Assembly: GCF_041296385.1 (NCBI RefSeq)
Contig: NW_027184079.1
Location: 744,001-808,000, forward strand
DNA: 64,000 bases
Direction: 5' to 3'
Origin: Aphelocoma coerulescens
Taxonomy: Eukaryota > Chordata > Aves > Passeriformes > Corvidae
Positions 9,013-21,427 of this stretch are shown here, in pieces. The notes beneath the pieces are model-generated. The model was not told the origin of the DNA. It was given only the letters and a program-made list of their open reading frames with translations, and did not search any database. The translations under genes were made by a program, and so were the position numbers. Numbering within the stretch: position 1 is the first letter of the stretch; each line of letters opens with the position of its first letter.

Positions 9013-10210
9013 ACAGGGGTCCCTGTTTTCCCAGAGCCATGTCGATCATCAGAAGCTGCTTGTGGCTGCGGATGCAGATGGCCACGAAAGGCCTAGAAGT
9101 AAAAACTGGAGCAATGTCGTGTCCAAGAAGATTTTCCCAGAGAAAAGCATCCTAGGAGCAGCAAGTGTCCTGTAGCTGCCAGTTTCCAGTATATGACTCC
9201 TAGGATGCTGTGGTGCTGCCAAAGGCGAAGAGGCTCAGAGAGCTGCCAGACACGATCCTCGAGCAGGAAAGGCAGATTTTAGGAGCTCCAGGGAATTCCC
9301 TGACGTCAGCAGTGGAGGAGCAGGATGAGGAAGATGTCCACGCTTGGGCTACTTGTGGCAAGAGCCTCCAAGGCTCCCAGTGCCTCCGTGGGAGCTGCAG
9401 GAGTGGAGTCAGAGGAAGGCCTTTGGACAGGACTGGCTGCTCCCTCAGAGCCGTGGCTCTCAGCAGAACCGTCTCATTGCTGAGGATGCACCTGTCCAGG
9501 AACAGCCTTGCAGAGGAGTAGGAGTCCAGCTCATTGCAGTAAGGGAATGGCTGAATGATGTTTCCCAGGAGCAACTATGCTGAAGGTGCCAGTTCCAGTC
9601 CATGGCTCGCAGGATGCTGCAGCACTGCCATAGGAGAAGGGGTTTGGCATGGTGCTAGAGAAGGTCCTCGAGCAGCAAAGGCAGGTGTTTGCAGCTCCAG
9701 GGAATACCCTGACGTCAGCAGTGGAGTAGCAGGATGAGGAAGATGTGCGCGCTTGGGCTACTTGTGGCAAGAGCCTCTATCCCTGCCCTTGCCTGGGTGA
9801 GAGTTGCTGGAGCGCAGACGGAGGAAGGCCTTTGGACAGGTGCAAGGTAAGAATGATGCATGGTTGGCAGTCGTGGTGCGAGCAGAAACATTTCTTGCAA
9901 TCATCCTTACTGTTAGTTTCACTTTCCGGTTTGAATAGCGTGAGCCTGGAAAGCCAATAGTCTAAATGTTCAGATGTCTGGTACCCAGTAGTAGACATGA
10001 ACTCAAGTCTCTCATAGAAACATGAGGTTTTTTCCTTAAGCCAAGTGCTGGGAGGGGAATTTCTTCTGCAAAAGTACTGTGCTTCTGCTGCTTGTTCCAT
10101 TTTAGAAAGTTTCCTCCCTTGGCCCTGCCTTGATTGAATAGTCCTTTCTCTTCTAACTAGAAGCTCCAGGTTTTCTTCTTACAAGTTGTCTTTGTTTTCT
10201 TTGTCCACAG
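9013..10210 (+). repeat. Unit M8, type d (first AG acceptor mutated)
   Basis: The acceptor is CCACGGACAGGGG. The exon-like part ends at 9846. The intron is 364 bp, owing to a 5 nt deletion (CTGTTAGTTTCAC). Half B has the GATGTGCGCGCTTGG variant. Confidence 0.92.
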
Positions 10211-11413
10211 ACAGGGGTCCCTGCTCTCCCAGAGCCATGTCGATCATCAGAAGCTGCTTGTGGCTGAGGATGCAGATGGCCACGAAAGGCCTAGAAGTAA
10301 AAACTGGAGCAATGTCGTGTCCAAGAAGATTTTCCCAGAGAAAAGCATCCTAGGAGCAGCAAGTGTCCTGGAGGTGCCAGTTGCCAGTATATGACTCCTA
10401 GGATGCTGTGGCGCTGCCAAAGGCGAAGAGGATCAGAGAGCTGCCAGACACGATCCTCGAGCAGGAAAGGCAGATGTTGGGAGCTCCAGGGAATTCCCTG
10501 ATGTCAGCAGTGGCGGAGCAGGATGAGGAAGATGTCCACGCTTGGGCTACTTGTGGCAAGAGTGTCCAAGGCTCCCAGTGCCTCCGTGGGAGCTGCAGGA
10601 GTGGAGACGGAGGAAGGCCTTTGGGCAGGACTGGCTGCTCCCTCAGAGCCGTGGCTCTCAGCAGAACCGTCTCATTGCTGAGGATGCACCTGTCCAGGAA
10701 GAGCCTTGCAAAGGAGTAGGAGTCCAGCTCATTGCAGTAAGGGAATGGCTGAAGGATGTTTCCCAGGAGCAACTATGCTGAAGGTGCCAGTTCCAGTCCA
10801 TGGCTCGCAGGATGCTGCAGCACTGCCATAGGAGAAGGCATTTGGCATGGTGCTAGAGAAGATCCTCGAGCAGCAAAGGCAGGTGTTTGCAGCTCCAGGG
10901 AATTCCTAGATGTCAGCAGTGGAAGATCAGGATGAGGAATATCTCCAGGCTTGGGCTACTTGTGGCAAGAGCCTCCATCCCTGCCCGAGCTTGGGTGAGA
11001 GTTGCCAGAGCGCAGACGGAGGAAGGCCTTTGGACAGGTGCAAGGTAAGAATGATGCATGGTCGGCAGTCGTGGTGTAAACAGAAACATTTCTTGCAATC
11101 ATCCCTACTGTTAGAGTAGTTTCACTTTCCGGTTTGAATAGCGTGAGCCTGGAAAGCCAATAGTCTAAATGTTCAGATGTCTGGTACCCAATAGTAGACA
11201 TGAACTCAAGTCTCTCATAGAAACATCAGGCTTTTTCCTTAAGCCAAGTGCTGGGAGGGGAATTTCTTCTGCAAAACTGCTCTGCTTCTGCTGCTTGTTC
11301 CATTTTAGAAAGTTTCCTGCTTTGGCCCTGCCTTGATTGAATAGTCCTTTCTCTTCTATCTAGAAGCTCCAGGTTTTCTTCTTACAAGTTGTCTTTGTTT
11401 TCTTTGTCCACAG
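10211..11413 (+). repeat. Unit M9, type e
   Basis: The exon-like part ends at 11044. It has GAGGATCAGAG and GTGGCGGAGCAGG in half A, and GGCATTTGGC and TTCCTAGATGTC in half B. Both canonical acceptor AGs are intact. Confidence 0.92.
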
Positions 11414-12207
11414 ACAGGAGTCCCTGCTCTCCCAGAGCCCTGTTGATCATCAGAAGCTGCTTGTGGCTGAGGATGCAGATGGCCACGAAAGGCCTAGAAG
11501 TAAAATCGGCAGCAAGGTCGTGTGCAAGAAAATTTTCCCAGAGAAAAGCATCCTAGGAGCAGCAAGTGTCCTGGAGGTGCCAGTTGCCAGTATATGACTC
11601 CTAGGATGCTGTGGCGCTGCCAAAGATGAAGAGGCTCAGAGAGCTGCCAGACATGATCCTCTAGCTGGAAAGGCAGATGTTTGGAGCTCCAGGGAATTCC
11701 CTGACGTCAGCAGTGGAGGAGCAGGATGAGGAAGATGTCCATGCTTGGGCTACTTGTGGCAAGAGTGTCCAAGGCTCCCAGTGCCTCTGTGAGAGCGGCA
11801 GGACTGGAGACGGAGGAAGGCCTTTGGACAGGTGCAAGGTAAGAATGATGCATGGTCGGCAGTCGTGGTGTAAACAGAAACATTTCTTGCAATCATCCCT
11901 ACTGTTAGAGTAGTTTCACTTTCCGGTTTGAATAGCGTGAGCATGGAAAGCCAATAGTCTAAATGTTCAGATGTCTGGTACCCAATAGTAGACATGAACT
12001 CATGTCTCTCATAGAAACATCAGGCTTTTTCCTTAAGCCAAGTGCTGGGAGGGGAATTTCTTCTGCAAAAGTACTGTGCTTCTGCTGCTTGTTCCATTTT
12101 AGAAAGTTTCCTCCCTTGGCCCTGCCTTGATTGAATAGTCCTTTCTCTTCTAACTAGAAGCTCCAGGTTTTAATCTTACAAGTTGTCTTTGTTTTCTTTG
12201 TCCACAG
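11414..12207 (+). repeat. Unit M10, short type S' with a long-type intron
   Basis: The exon-like part ends at 11838 (425 bp). CCTCTAGCTGG puts a TAG in the main open frame. Its intron up to about 12050 matches the c-type intron (GTGAGCATGG, GAACTCATGTCTC), then returns to the short-type TTTTAATCTTAC. Confidence 0.92.
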
Positions 12208-13407
12208 ACAGGAGTCCCTGCTCTCCCAGAGCCATGTCGATCATCAGAAGCTGCTTGTGGCTGCGGATGCAGATGGCCACAAAAGGCCTAGAAGTAAAAT
12301 CTGGAGCAAGGTCGTGTGCAAGATTTTCCCAGAGAAAAGCATCCTAGGAGCAGCAAGTGTACTGGAGGTGCCAGTTGCCAGTATATGACTCCAAGGATGC
12401 TGTGGCGCAGCCAAAGGTGAAGAGGCTCAGAGAGCTGCCAGACACGATCCTCGAGCAGCAAAGGCAGGTGTTTGCAGCTCCAGGGAATTCCCTGCCGTCA
12501 GCAGTGGAGGAGCAGGATGAGGAAGATCTCGACGCTTGGGCTACTTGTGGCAAGAGTGTCCAAGGCTCCCAGTGCCTCCGTGGGAGCTGCGGGACTGGAG
12601 GCGGAGGAAGGCCTTTGGGCAGGACTGGCTGCTCCCTCAGAGCCGCGGCTCTCAGCAGAACCGTCTCATTGCTGAGGATGCACCTGTCCAGGAAGAGCAT
12701 TGCAGAGGAGTAGGAGTCCAGCTCATTGCAGTAAGGGAATGGCTGAGGGATGTTTCCCAGGAGCAACTTTGCTGGAGGTGCCAGTTCCAGTCCGTGACTT
12801 GCAGGATGCTGCAGCACTGCCATAGGAGAAGGCGTTTGGCATGATGCTAGAGAAGATCCTCGAGCAGCAAATGCAAGTGTTTGCAGCTCCAGGGAATTCC
12901 TAGATGTCAGCAGTGGAAGATCAGGATGAGGAATATCTCCAGGCTTGGGCTACTTGTGGCAAGAGCCTCCATCCCTGCCCGAGCTTGGGTGAGAGTTGCC
13001 AGAGCGCAGACGGAGGAAGGCCTTTGGACAGGTGCAAGGTAAGAATGATGCATGGTCGGCAGTCGTGGTGTAAACAGAAACATTTCTTGCAATCATCCCT
13101 ACTGTTAGAGTAGTTTCACTTTCCAGTTTGAATAGCGTGAGCCTGGAAAGCCAATAGTCTAAGTGTTCAGATGTCTGGTACCCAATAGTAGACATGAACT
13201 CATGTCTCTCATAGAAACATCAGGCTTTTTCCTTAAGCCAAGTGCTGGGAGGGGAATTTCTTCTGCAAAACTACTGTGCTTCTGCTGCTTGTTCCATTTT
13301 AGAAAGTTTCCTCCTTTGGCCCTGCCTTGATTGAATAGTCCTTTTTCTTCTAACTAGAAGCTCCAGGTTTTCTTCTTACAAGTTGTCTTTGTTTTCTTTG
13401 TCCACAG
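12208..13407 (+). repeat. Unit M11, type a
   Basis: The exon-like part ends at 13038 (831 bp). It is a close copy of M5; a private intron change is TTTCCAGTTTG for TTTCCGGTTTG near 13123. Confidence 0.92.
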
Positions 13408-14610
13408 ACAGGAGTCCCTGCTCTCCCAGAGCCCTGTTGATCATCAGAACCTGCTTGTGGCTGAGGATGCAGATGGCCACGAAAGGCCTAGAAGTAAAAT
13501 CGGCAGCAAGGTCGTGTGCAAGAAGATTTTCCCAGAGAAAAGCATCCTAGGAGCAGCAAGTGTCCTGGAGGTGCCAGTTGCCAGTATATGACTCCTAGGA
13601 TGCTGTGGCGCTGCCAAAGGCAAAGAGGCTCAGAGATCTGCCAGACACGATCCTCCAGCAGGAAAGGCAGATGTTTGGAGCACCAGGGAATTCCCTGCCG
13701 TCAGCAGTGGAGGAGCAGGATGAGGAAGATGTCCACGCTTGGGCTACTTGTGGCAAGAGTGTCCAAGGCTCCCAGTGCCTCCGTGGGAGCTGCAGGACTG
13801 GTGACAGAGGGCAACCATTGGGCAGGACTGGCTGCTCCCTCAGAGCCGTGGCTCTCAGCAGAACCGTCTCATTGCTGAGGATGCACCTGTCCAGGAAGAG
13901 CATTGCAGAGGAGTAGGAGTCCAGCTCATTGCAGTAAGGGAATGGCTGAGGGATGTTTCCCAGGAGCAACTTTGCTGGAGGTGCCAGTTCCAGTCCGTGG
14001 CTCGCAGGATGCTGCAGCGCTGCCATAGGAGAAGGGGTTTTGCATGATGCTAGAGAAGATCCTCGAGCAGCAAAGGCAGGTGTTTGCAGCTCCAGGGAAT
14101 ACCCTGACGTCAGCAGTGGAGTAGCAGGATGAGGAAGATGTCTACGCTTGGGCTACTTGTGGCAAGAGCCTCCATCCCTGCCCTTGCCTGGGTGAGAGTT
14201 GCCGGAGCGCAGATGGAGGAAGGCTTTTGGACAGGTGGAAGGTAAGAATGATGCATGGTCGGCAGTCGTGGTGTAAACAGAAACATTTCTTGCAATCATC
14301 CCTTCTGTTAGAGTAGTTTCACTTTCCGGTTTGAATAGCGTGAGCCTGGAAAGCCAATAGTCTAAATGTTCAGATGTCTGGTACCCAGTAGTAGACATGA
14401 ACTCAAGTCTCTCATAGAAACATGAGGTTTTTTCCTTAAGCCAAGTGCTGGGAAGGGAATTTCTTCTGCAAAAGTACTGTGCTTCTGCTGCTTGTTCCAT
14501 TTTAGAAAGTTTCCTCCCTTGGCCCTGCCTTGATTGAATAGTCCTTTGTCTTCTATCTAGAAGCTCCAGGTTTTCTTCTTACAAGTTGTCTTTGTTTTCT
14601 TTGTCCACAG
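13408..14610 (+). repeat. Unit M12, type b'
   Basis: The exon-like part ends at 14241. It differs from b by CCTCCAGCAGG, GGTGACAGAGGGC, GCAGCGCTGCC and a GTGGAAG|GTAAG donor context. Its first 160 bp are e-like (GAGCCCTGTTG, AAAATCGGCAGC). Confidence 0.9.
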
Positions 14611-15813
14611 ACAGGAGTCCCTGCTCTCCCAGAGCCATGTCGATCATCAGAAGCTGCTTGTGGCTGCGGATGCAGATGGCCACGAAAGGCCTAGAAGTAA
14701 AAACTGGAGCAATGTCGTGTCCAAAAAGATTTTCCCAGAGAAAAGCATCCTAGGAGCAGCAAGTGTCCTGTAGCTGCCAGTTTCCAGTATATGACTCTCA
14801 GGATGCTGTGGCGCTGCCAAAGGCGAAGAGGCTCAGAGAGCTGCCAGACACGATCCTCGAGCAGGAAAGGCAGATTTTAGGAGCTCCAGGGAATTCCCTG
14901 ACGTCAGCAGTGGAGGAGCAGGATGAGGAAGATGTCCACGCTTGGGCTACTTGTGGCAAGAGTGTCCAAGGCTCCCAGTGCCTCCGTGGGAGCTTCAGGA
15001 GTGGAGTCAGAGGAAGGCCTTTTGACAGGACTGGCTGCTCCCTCAGAGCCATGGCTCTCAGCAGAACCGTCTCATTGCTGAGGATGCACCTGTCCAGGAA
15101 GAGCCTTGCAGAGGAGTAGGAGTCCAGCTCATTGCAGTAAGGGAATGGCTGAATGATGTTTCCCAGGAGCAACTATGCTGAAGGTGCCAGTTCCAGTCCA
15201 TGGCTCGCAGGATGCTGCAGCACTGCCATAGGAGAAGGGGTTTGGCATGGTGCTAGAGAAGGTCCTCGAGCAGCAAAGGCAGGTGTTTGCAGCTCCAGGG
15301 AATACCCTGACGTCAGCAGTGGAGTAGCAGGATGAGGAAGATGTCCACGCTTGGGCTACTTGTGGCAAGGGCCTCCATCCTTGCCCTTGCCTGGGTGAGA
15401 GTTGCCGGAGCGCAGACGGAGGAAGGCCTTTGGACAGGTGCAAGGTAAGAATGATGCATGGTCGGCAGTCGTGGTGCGAGCAGAAACATTTCTTGCAATC
15501 ATCCCTACTGTTAGAGTAGTTTCACTTTCCGGTTTGAATAGCGTGAGCCTGGAAAGCCAATAGTCCAAATATTCAGATGTCTGGTACCCAATAGTAGACA
15601 TGAACTCAAGTCTCTCATAGAAACATCAGGCGTTTTCCTTAAGCCAAGTGCTGGGAGGGGAATTTCTTCTGCAATACTGCTGTGCTTCTGCTGCTTGTTC
15701 CATTTTAGAAAGTTTCCTCCCTTGGCTCTGCCTTGATTGAATAGTCCTTTCTCTTCTAACTAGAAGCTCCAGGTTTTCTTCTTACAAGTTGTCTTTGTTT
15801 TCTTTGTCCACAG
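14611..15813 (+). repeat. Unit M13, type c'
   Basis: The exon-like part ends at 15444. It has GTCCTGTAGCTGCC, GGGAGCTTCAGG and GGCCTTTTGACAGG. Half B has GGCAAGGGCC and the post-donor GTGCGAGCAG. Confidence 0.92.
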
Positions 15814-17026
15814 ACAGGAGTCCCTGCTCTCCCAGAGCCATGTCGATCATCAGAAGCTGCTTGTGGCTGCGGATGCAGATGGCCACAAAAGGCCTAGAAG
15901 TAAAATCTGCAGCAAGGTTGTGTGCAAGAAGATTTTCCCAGAGAAAAGCATCCTAGGAGCAGCAAGTGTCCTGGAGGTGCCAGTTGCCAGTATATGACTC
16001 CTAGGATGCTGTTGCGCTTCCAAAGTGTAAGAGGCTCAGAGAGCTGCCAGACACGATCCTCGAGCAGGAAAGGCAGATGTTGGGAGCTCCAGGGAATTCC
16101 CTGATGTCAGCAGTGGAGGAGCAGGATGAGGAAGATCTCGACGCTTGGGCTACTTGTGGCAAGAGTGTCCAAGGCTCCCAGTGCCTCCGTGGGAGCTGCA
16201 GGACTGGAGGACTGCAGGACGGAGGAAGGCCTTTGGGCAGGACTGGCTGCTCCCTCAGAGCCGTGGCTCTCAGCAGAACCGTCTCATTGCTGAGGATGCA
16301 CCTATCCAGGAAGAGCCTTGCAAAGGTGTAGGAGTCCAGCTCATTGCAGTAAGGGAATGGCTGAAGGATGTTTCCCAGGAGCAACTATGCTGAAGGTGCC
16401 AGTTCCAGTCCATGGCTCGCAGGATGCTGCAGCACTGCCATAGGAGAAGGCATTTGGCATGGTGCTAGAGAAGATCCTCGAGCAGCAAAGGCAAGTGTTT
16501 GCAGCTCCAGGGAATTCCTAGATGTCAGCAGTGGAAGATCAGGATGAGGAATATCTCCAGGCTTGGGCTACTTGTGGCAAGAGCCTCCATCCCTGCCCGA
16601 GCTTGGGTGAGAGTTGCCAGAGCGCAGACGGAGGAAGGCCTTTGGACAGGTGCAAGGTAAGAATGATGCATGGTCGGCAGTCGTGGTGTGAGCAGAAACA
16701 TTTCTTGAAATCGCCTCTAGCTTTTAGAGTAGTTTCACTTTCCGGTTTGAATAGTGTGAGCCTGGAAAGCCAATAGTCTAAATGTTCAGATGTCTGGAAC
16801 CCAATAGTAGACATGAACTCAAGTCTCTCATAGAAACATCAGGCTTTTTCCTTAAGCCAAGTGCTGGGAGGGGAATTTCTTCTGCAAAACTGCTCTGCTT
16901 CTGCTGCTTGTTCCATTTTAGAAAGTTTCCTGCTTTGGCCCTGCCTTGATTGAATAGTCCTTTCTCTTCTATCTAGAAGCTCCAGGTTTTCTTCTTACAA
17001 GTTGTCTTTGTTTTCTTTGTCCACAG
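15814..17026 (+). repeat. Unit M14, type e' with 9 nt insertion
   Basis: The exon-like part ends at 16656 (843 bp). The extra 9 nt (GACTGGAGGACTGCAGGACG context, near 16203) look like a local duplication of a GGACTG-type motif. The intron is 370 bp. Confidence 0.92.
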
Positions 17027-17821
17027 ACAGGAGTCCCTGCTCTCCCAGAGCCCTGTTGATCATCAGAAGCTGCTTGTGGCTGAGGATGCAGATGGCCACG
17101 AAAGGCCTAGAAGTAAAATCGGCAGCAATGTCGTGTGCAAGAAGATTTTCCCAGAGAAAAGCATCCTAGGAGCAGCAAGTGTCCTGGAGGTGCCAGTTGC
17201 CAGTATATGACTCCTAGGATGCTGTGGCGCTACCAGAGGTGAAGAGGCTCAGAGAGCTGCCAGACATGATCCTCCAGCTGGAAAGGCAGATGTTTGGAGC
17301 TCCAGGGAATTCCCTGACGTCAGCAGTGGAGGAGCAGGATGAGGAAGATGTCCACGCTTGGGCTACTTGTGGCAAGAGTGTCCAAGGCTCCCAGTGCCTC
17401 CGTGAGAGCGGCAGGACTGGAGACGGAGGAAGGCCTTTGGACAGGTGCAAGGTAAGAATGATGCATGGTCCCCAGTTGTGGTGAATACAGAAACATTTCT
17501 TCGAAGCATCTCTAGCTTTTGAAATAGTTTGACATTCCGGTTTGAATTGCGTGAGCCTGGAAAGCCAGTAGTCTAAATGTTCAGATGTCTGCTATCCAAT
17601 AGTAGACATGAACTCAAGTCTCTTATAGAAACATCAGGCTTTTTCCTTAAGCCAAGTGCTGGGAGGGGAATTTCTTCTGCAAAAGTACTGTGCTTCTGCT
17701 GCTTGTTCCATTTTAGAAAGTTTCCTCCCTTGGCCCTGCCTTGATTGAATAGTCCTTTCTCTTCTAACTAGAAGCTCCAGGTTTTAATCTTACAAGTTGT
17801 CTTTGTTTTCTTTGTCCACAG
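17027..17821 (+). repeat. Unit M15, short type S
   Basis: The exon-like part ends at 17451 (425 bp). It is a near copy of M4; a private change is GTCTCTTATAG in the intron near 17621. Confidence 0.93.
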
Positions 17822-19021
17822 ACAGGAGTCCCTGCTCTCCCAGAGCCATGTCGATCATCAGAAGCTGCTTGTGGCTGCGGATGCAGATGGCCACAAAAGG
17901 CCTAGAAGTAAAATCTGGAGCAAGGTCGTGTGCAAGATTTTCCCAGAGAAAAGCATCCTAGGAGCAGCAAGTGTACTGGAGGTGCCAGTTGCCAGTATAT
18001 GACTCCAAGGATGCTGTGGCGCAGCCAAAGGTGAAGAGGCTCAGAGAGCTGCCAGACACGATCCTCGAGCAGCAAAGGCAGGTGTTTGCAGCTCCAGGGA
18101 ATTCCCTGCCGTCAGCAGTGGAGGAGCAGGATGAGGAAGATCTCGACGCTTGGGCTACTTGTGGCAAGAGTGTCCAAGGCTCCCAGTGCCTCCGTGGGAG
18201 CTGCGGGACTGGAGGCGGAGGAAGGCCTTTGGGCAGGACTGGCTGCTCCCTCAGAGCCGCGGCTCTCAGCAGAACCGTCTCATTGCTGAGGATGCACCTG
18301 TCCAGGAAGAGCATTGCAGAGGAGTAGGAGTCCAGCTCATTGCAGTAAGGGAATGGCTGAGGGATGTTTCCCAGGAGCAACTTTGCTGGAGGTGCCAGTT
18401 CCAGTCCGTGACTTGCAGGATGCTGCAGCACTGCCATAGGAGAAGGCGTTTGGCATGATGCTAGAGAAGATCCTCGAGCAGCAAATGCAAGTGTTTGCAG
18501 CTCCAGGGAATTCCTAGATGTCAGCAGTGGAAGATCAGGATGAGGAATATCTCCAGGCTTGGGCTACTTGTGGCAAGAGCCTCCATCCCTGCCCGAGCTT
18601 GGGTGAGAGTTGCCAGAGCGCAGACGGAGGAAGGCCTTTGGACAGGTGCAAGGTAAGAATGATGCATGGTCGGCAGTCGTGGTGTAAACAGAAACATTTC
18701 TTGCAATCATCCCTACTGTTAGAGTAGTTTCACTTTCCGGTTTGGATAGCGTGAGCCTGGAAAGCCAATAGTCTAAGTGTTCAGATGTCTGGTACCCAAT
18801 AGTAGACATGAACTCATGTCTCTCATAGAAACATCAGGCTTTTTCCTTAAGCCAAGTGCTGGGAGGGGAATTTCTTCTGCAAAACTACTGTGCTTCTGCT
18901 GCTTCTTCCATTTTAGAAAGTTTCCTCCTTTGGCCCTGCCTTGATTGAATAGTCCTTTGTCTTCTAACTAGAAGCTCCAGGTTTTCTTCTTACAAGTTGT
19001 CTTTGTTTTCTTTGTCCACAG
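17822..19021 (+). repeat. Unit M16, type a
   Basis: The exon-like part ends at 18652 (831 bp). It retains GACTCCAAGG as in M5 and M11. A private change is GGTTTGGATAGC in the intron near 18742. Confidence 0.92.
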
Positions 19022-20224
19022 ACAGGAGTCCCTGCTCTCCCAGAGCCATGTCGATCATCAGAACCTTCTTGTGGCTGAGAATGCAGATGGCCACGAAAGG
19101 CCTAGGAGTAAAAACTGGAGCAAGGACGTGTGCAAGAAGATTTTCCTAGAGGAAAGCATCCTAGAAGCAGCAAGTGTCCTGGAGGTGCCAGTTGCCAGTA
19201 TATGACTCCTAGGATGCTGTGGCGCTTCCAAAGGCAAAGAGGCTCAGAGATCTGCCAGACACGATCCTCGAGCAGGAAAGGCAGATGTTGGGAGCACCAG
19301 GGAATTCCCTGCCGTCAGCAGTGGAGGAGCAGGATGAGGAAGATGTCCACGCTTGGGCTACTTGTGGCAAGAGTGTCCAAGGCTCCCAGTGGCTCCGTGG
19401 GAGCTGCAGGACTGGTGACGGAGGGCAACCATTGGGCAGGACTGGCTGCTCCCTCAGAGCCGTGGCTCTCAGCAGAACCGTCTCATTGCTGAGGATGCAC
19501 CTGTCCAGGAAGAGCATTGCAGAGGAGTAGGAGTCCAGCTCATTGCAGTAAGGGAATGGCTGAGGGATGTTTCCCAGGAGCAACTTTGCTGGAGGTGCCA
19601 GTTCCAGTCCGTGGCTCGCAGGATGCTGCAGCACTGCCATAGGAGAAGGGGTTTTGCATGGTGCTAGAGAAGGTCCTCGAGCAGCAAAGGCAGGTGTTTG
19701 CAGCTCCAGGGAATACCCTGACGTCAGCAGTGGAGTAGCAGGATGAGGAAGATGTCCACGCTTGGGCTACTTGTGGCAAGAGCCTCCATCCCTGCCCTTG
19801 CCTGGGTGAGAGTTGCCGGAGCGCAGATGGAGGAAGGCCTTTGGACAGGTGCAAGGTAAGAATGATGGATGGTCGGCAGTCGTGGTGTAAACAGAAACAT
19901 TTCTTGCAATCATCCTTACTGTTAGAGTAGTTTCACTTTCAGGTTTGAATAGCGTGAGCCTGGAAAGCCAATAGTCTAAATGTTCAGATGTCTGGTACCC
20001 AGTAGTAGACATGAACTCAAGTCTCTCATAGAAACATGAGGTTTTTTCCTTAAGCCAAGTGCTGAGAAGGGAATTTCTTCTGCAAAAGTACTGTGCTTCT
20101 GCTGCTTGTTCCATTTTAGAAAGTTTCCTCCCTTGGCCCTGCCTTGATTGAATAGTCCTTTGTCTTCTATCTAGAAGCTCCAGGTTTTCTTCTTACAAGT
20201 TGTCTTTGTTTTCTTTGTCCACAG
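19022..20224 (+). repeat. Unit M17, type b
   Basis: The exon-like part ends at 19855. It is a close copy of M6, with a CAGAACCTTCTTGTGG variant near the start. Confidence 0.92.
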
Positions 20225-21427
20225 ACAGGAGTCCCTGCTCTCCCAGAGCCATGTCGATCATCAGAAGCTGCTTGTGGCTGCGGATGCAGATGGCCACGAA
20301 AGGCCTAGAAGTAAAAACTGGAGCAATGTCGTGTCCAAGAAGATTTTCCCAGAGAAAAGCATCCTAGGAGCAGCAAGTGTCCTGTAGCTGCCAGTTTCCA
20401 GTATATGACTCTCAGGATGCTGTGGCGCTGCCAAAGGCGAAGAGGCTCAGAGAGCTGCCAGACACGATCCTCGAGCAGGAAAGGCAGATTTTAGGAGCTC
20501 CAGGGAATTCCCTGATGTCAGCAGTGGAGGAGCAGTATGAGGAAGATCTCGACGCTTGGGCTACTTGTGGCAAGAGTGTCCAAGGCTCCCAGTGCCTCCG
20601 TGGGAGCTGCAGGAGCGGAGTTAGAGGAAGGCCTTTGGGCAGGACTGGCTGCTCCCTCAGAGCCATGGCTCTCAGCAGAACCGTCTCATTGCTGAGGATG
20701 CACCTGTCCAGGAAGAGCCTTGCAAAGGAGTAGGAGTCCAGCTCATTGCAGTAAGGGAATGGCTGAAGGATGCTTCCCAGGAGCAACTATGCTGAAGGTG
20801 CCAGTTCCAGTCCATGGCTCGCAGGATGCTGCAGCACTGCCATAGGAGAAGGCGTTTGGCATGGTGCTAGAGAAGGTCCTCGAGCAGCAAAGGCAGGTGT
20901 TTGCAGCTCCAGGGAATACCCTGACGTCAGCAGTGGAGTAGCAGGATGAGGAAGATGTCCACGCTTGGGCTACTTGTGGCAAGAGCCTCCATCATTGCCC
21001 TTGCCTGGGTGAGAGTTGCCGGAGCGCAGATGGAGGAAGGCCTTTGGACAGGTGCAAGGTAAGAATGATGCATGGTCGGCAGTCGTGGTGTAAACAGAAA
21101 CATTTCTTGCAATCATCCCTACTGTTAGAGTAGTTTCACTTTCCGGTTTGAATAGCGTGAGCATGGAAAGCCAATAGTCTAAATGTTCAGATGTCTGGTA
21201 CCCAATAGTAGACATGAACTCATGTCTCTCATAGAAACATCAGGCTTTTTGCTTAAGCCAAGTGCTGGGAGGGGAATTTCTTCTGCAAAAGTACTGTGCT
21301 TCTGCTGCTTGTTCCATTTTAGAAAGTTTCCTCCCTTGGCCCTGCCTTGATTGAATAGTCCTTTCTCTTCTAACTAGAAGCTCCAGGTTTTCTTCTTACA
21401 AGTTGTCTTTGTTTTCTTTGTCCACGG
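20225..21427 (+). repeat. Unit M18, type c
   Basis: The exon-like part ends at 21058. It differs from M7 by GCGGAGTTAGAGG and by ACTGGCTGCT for ACTCGCTGCT. Confidence 0.92.

Larger units (their letters stand above)
4612..17026 (+). repeat. HOR block 1, 11 units, 12,415 bp
   Basis: The unit order is S-a-b-c-d-e (M4-M9) then S'-a-b'-c'-e' (M10-M14). The two halves begin with short units at 4612 and 11414. They differ by the d unit present only in the first half and by S versus S'. Block 2 repeats the same order, with starts offset by 12,415-12,416 bp and only scattered substitutions. Confidence 0.9.
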
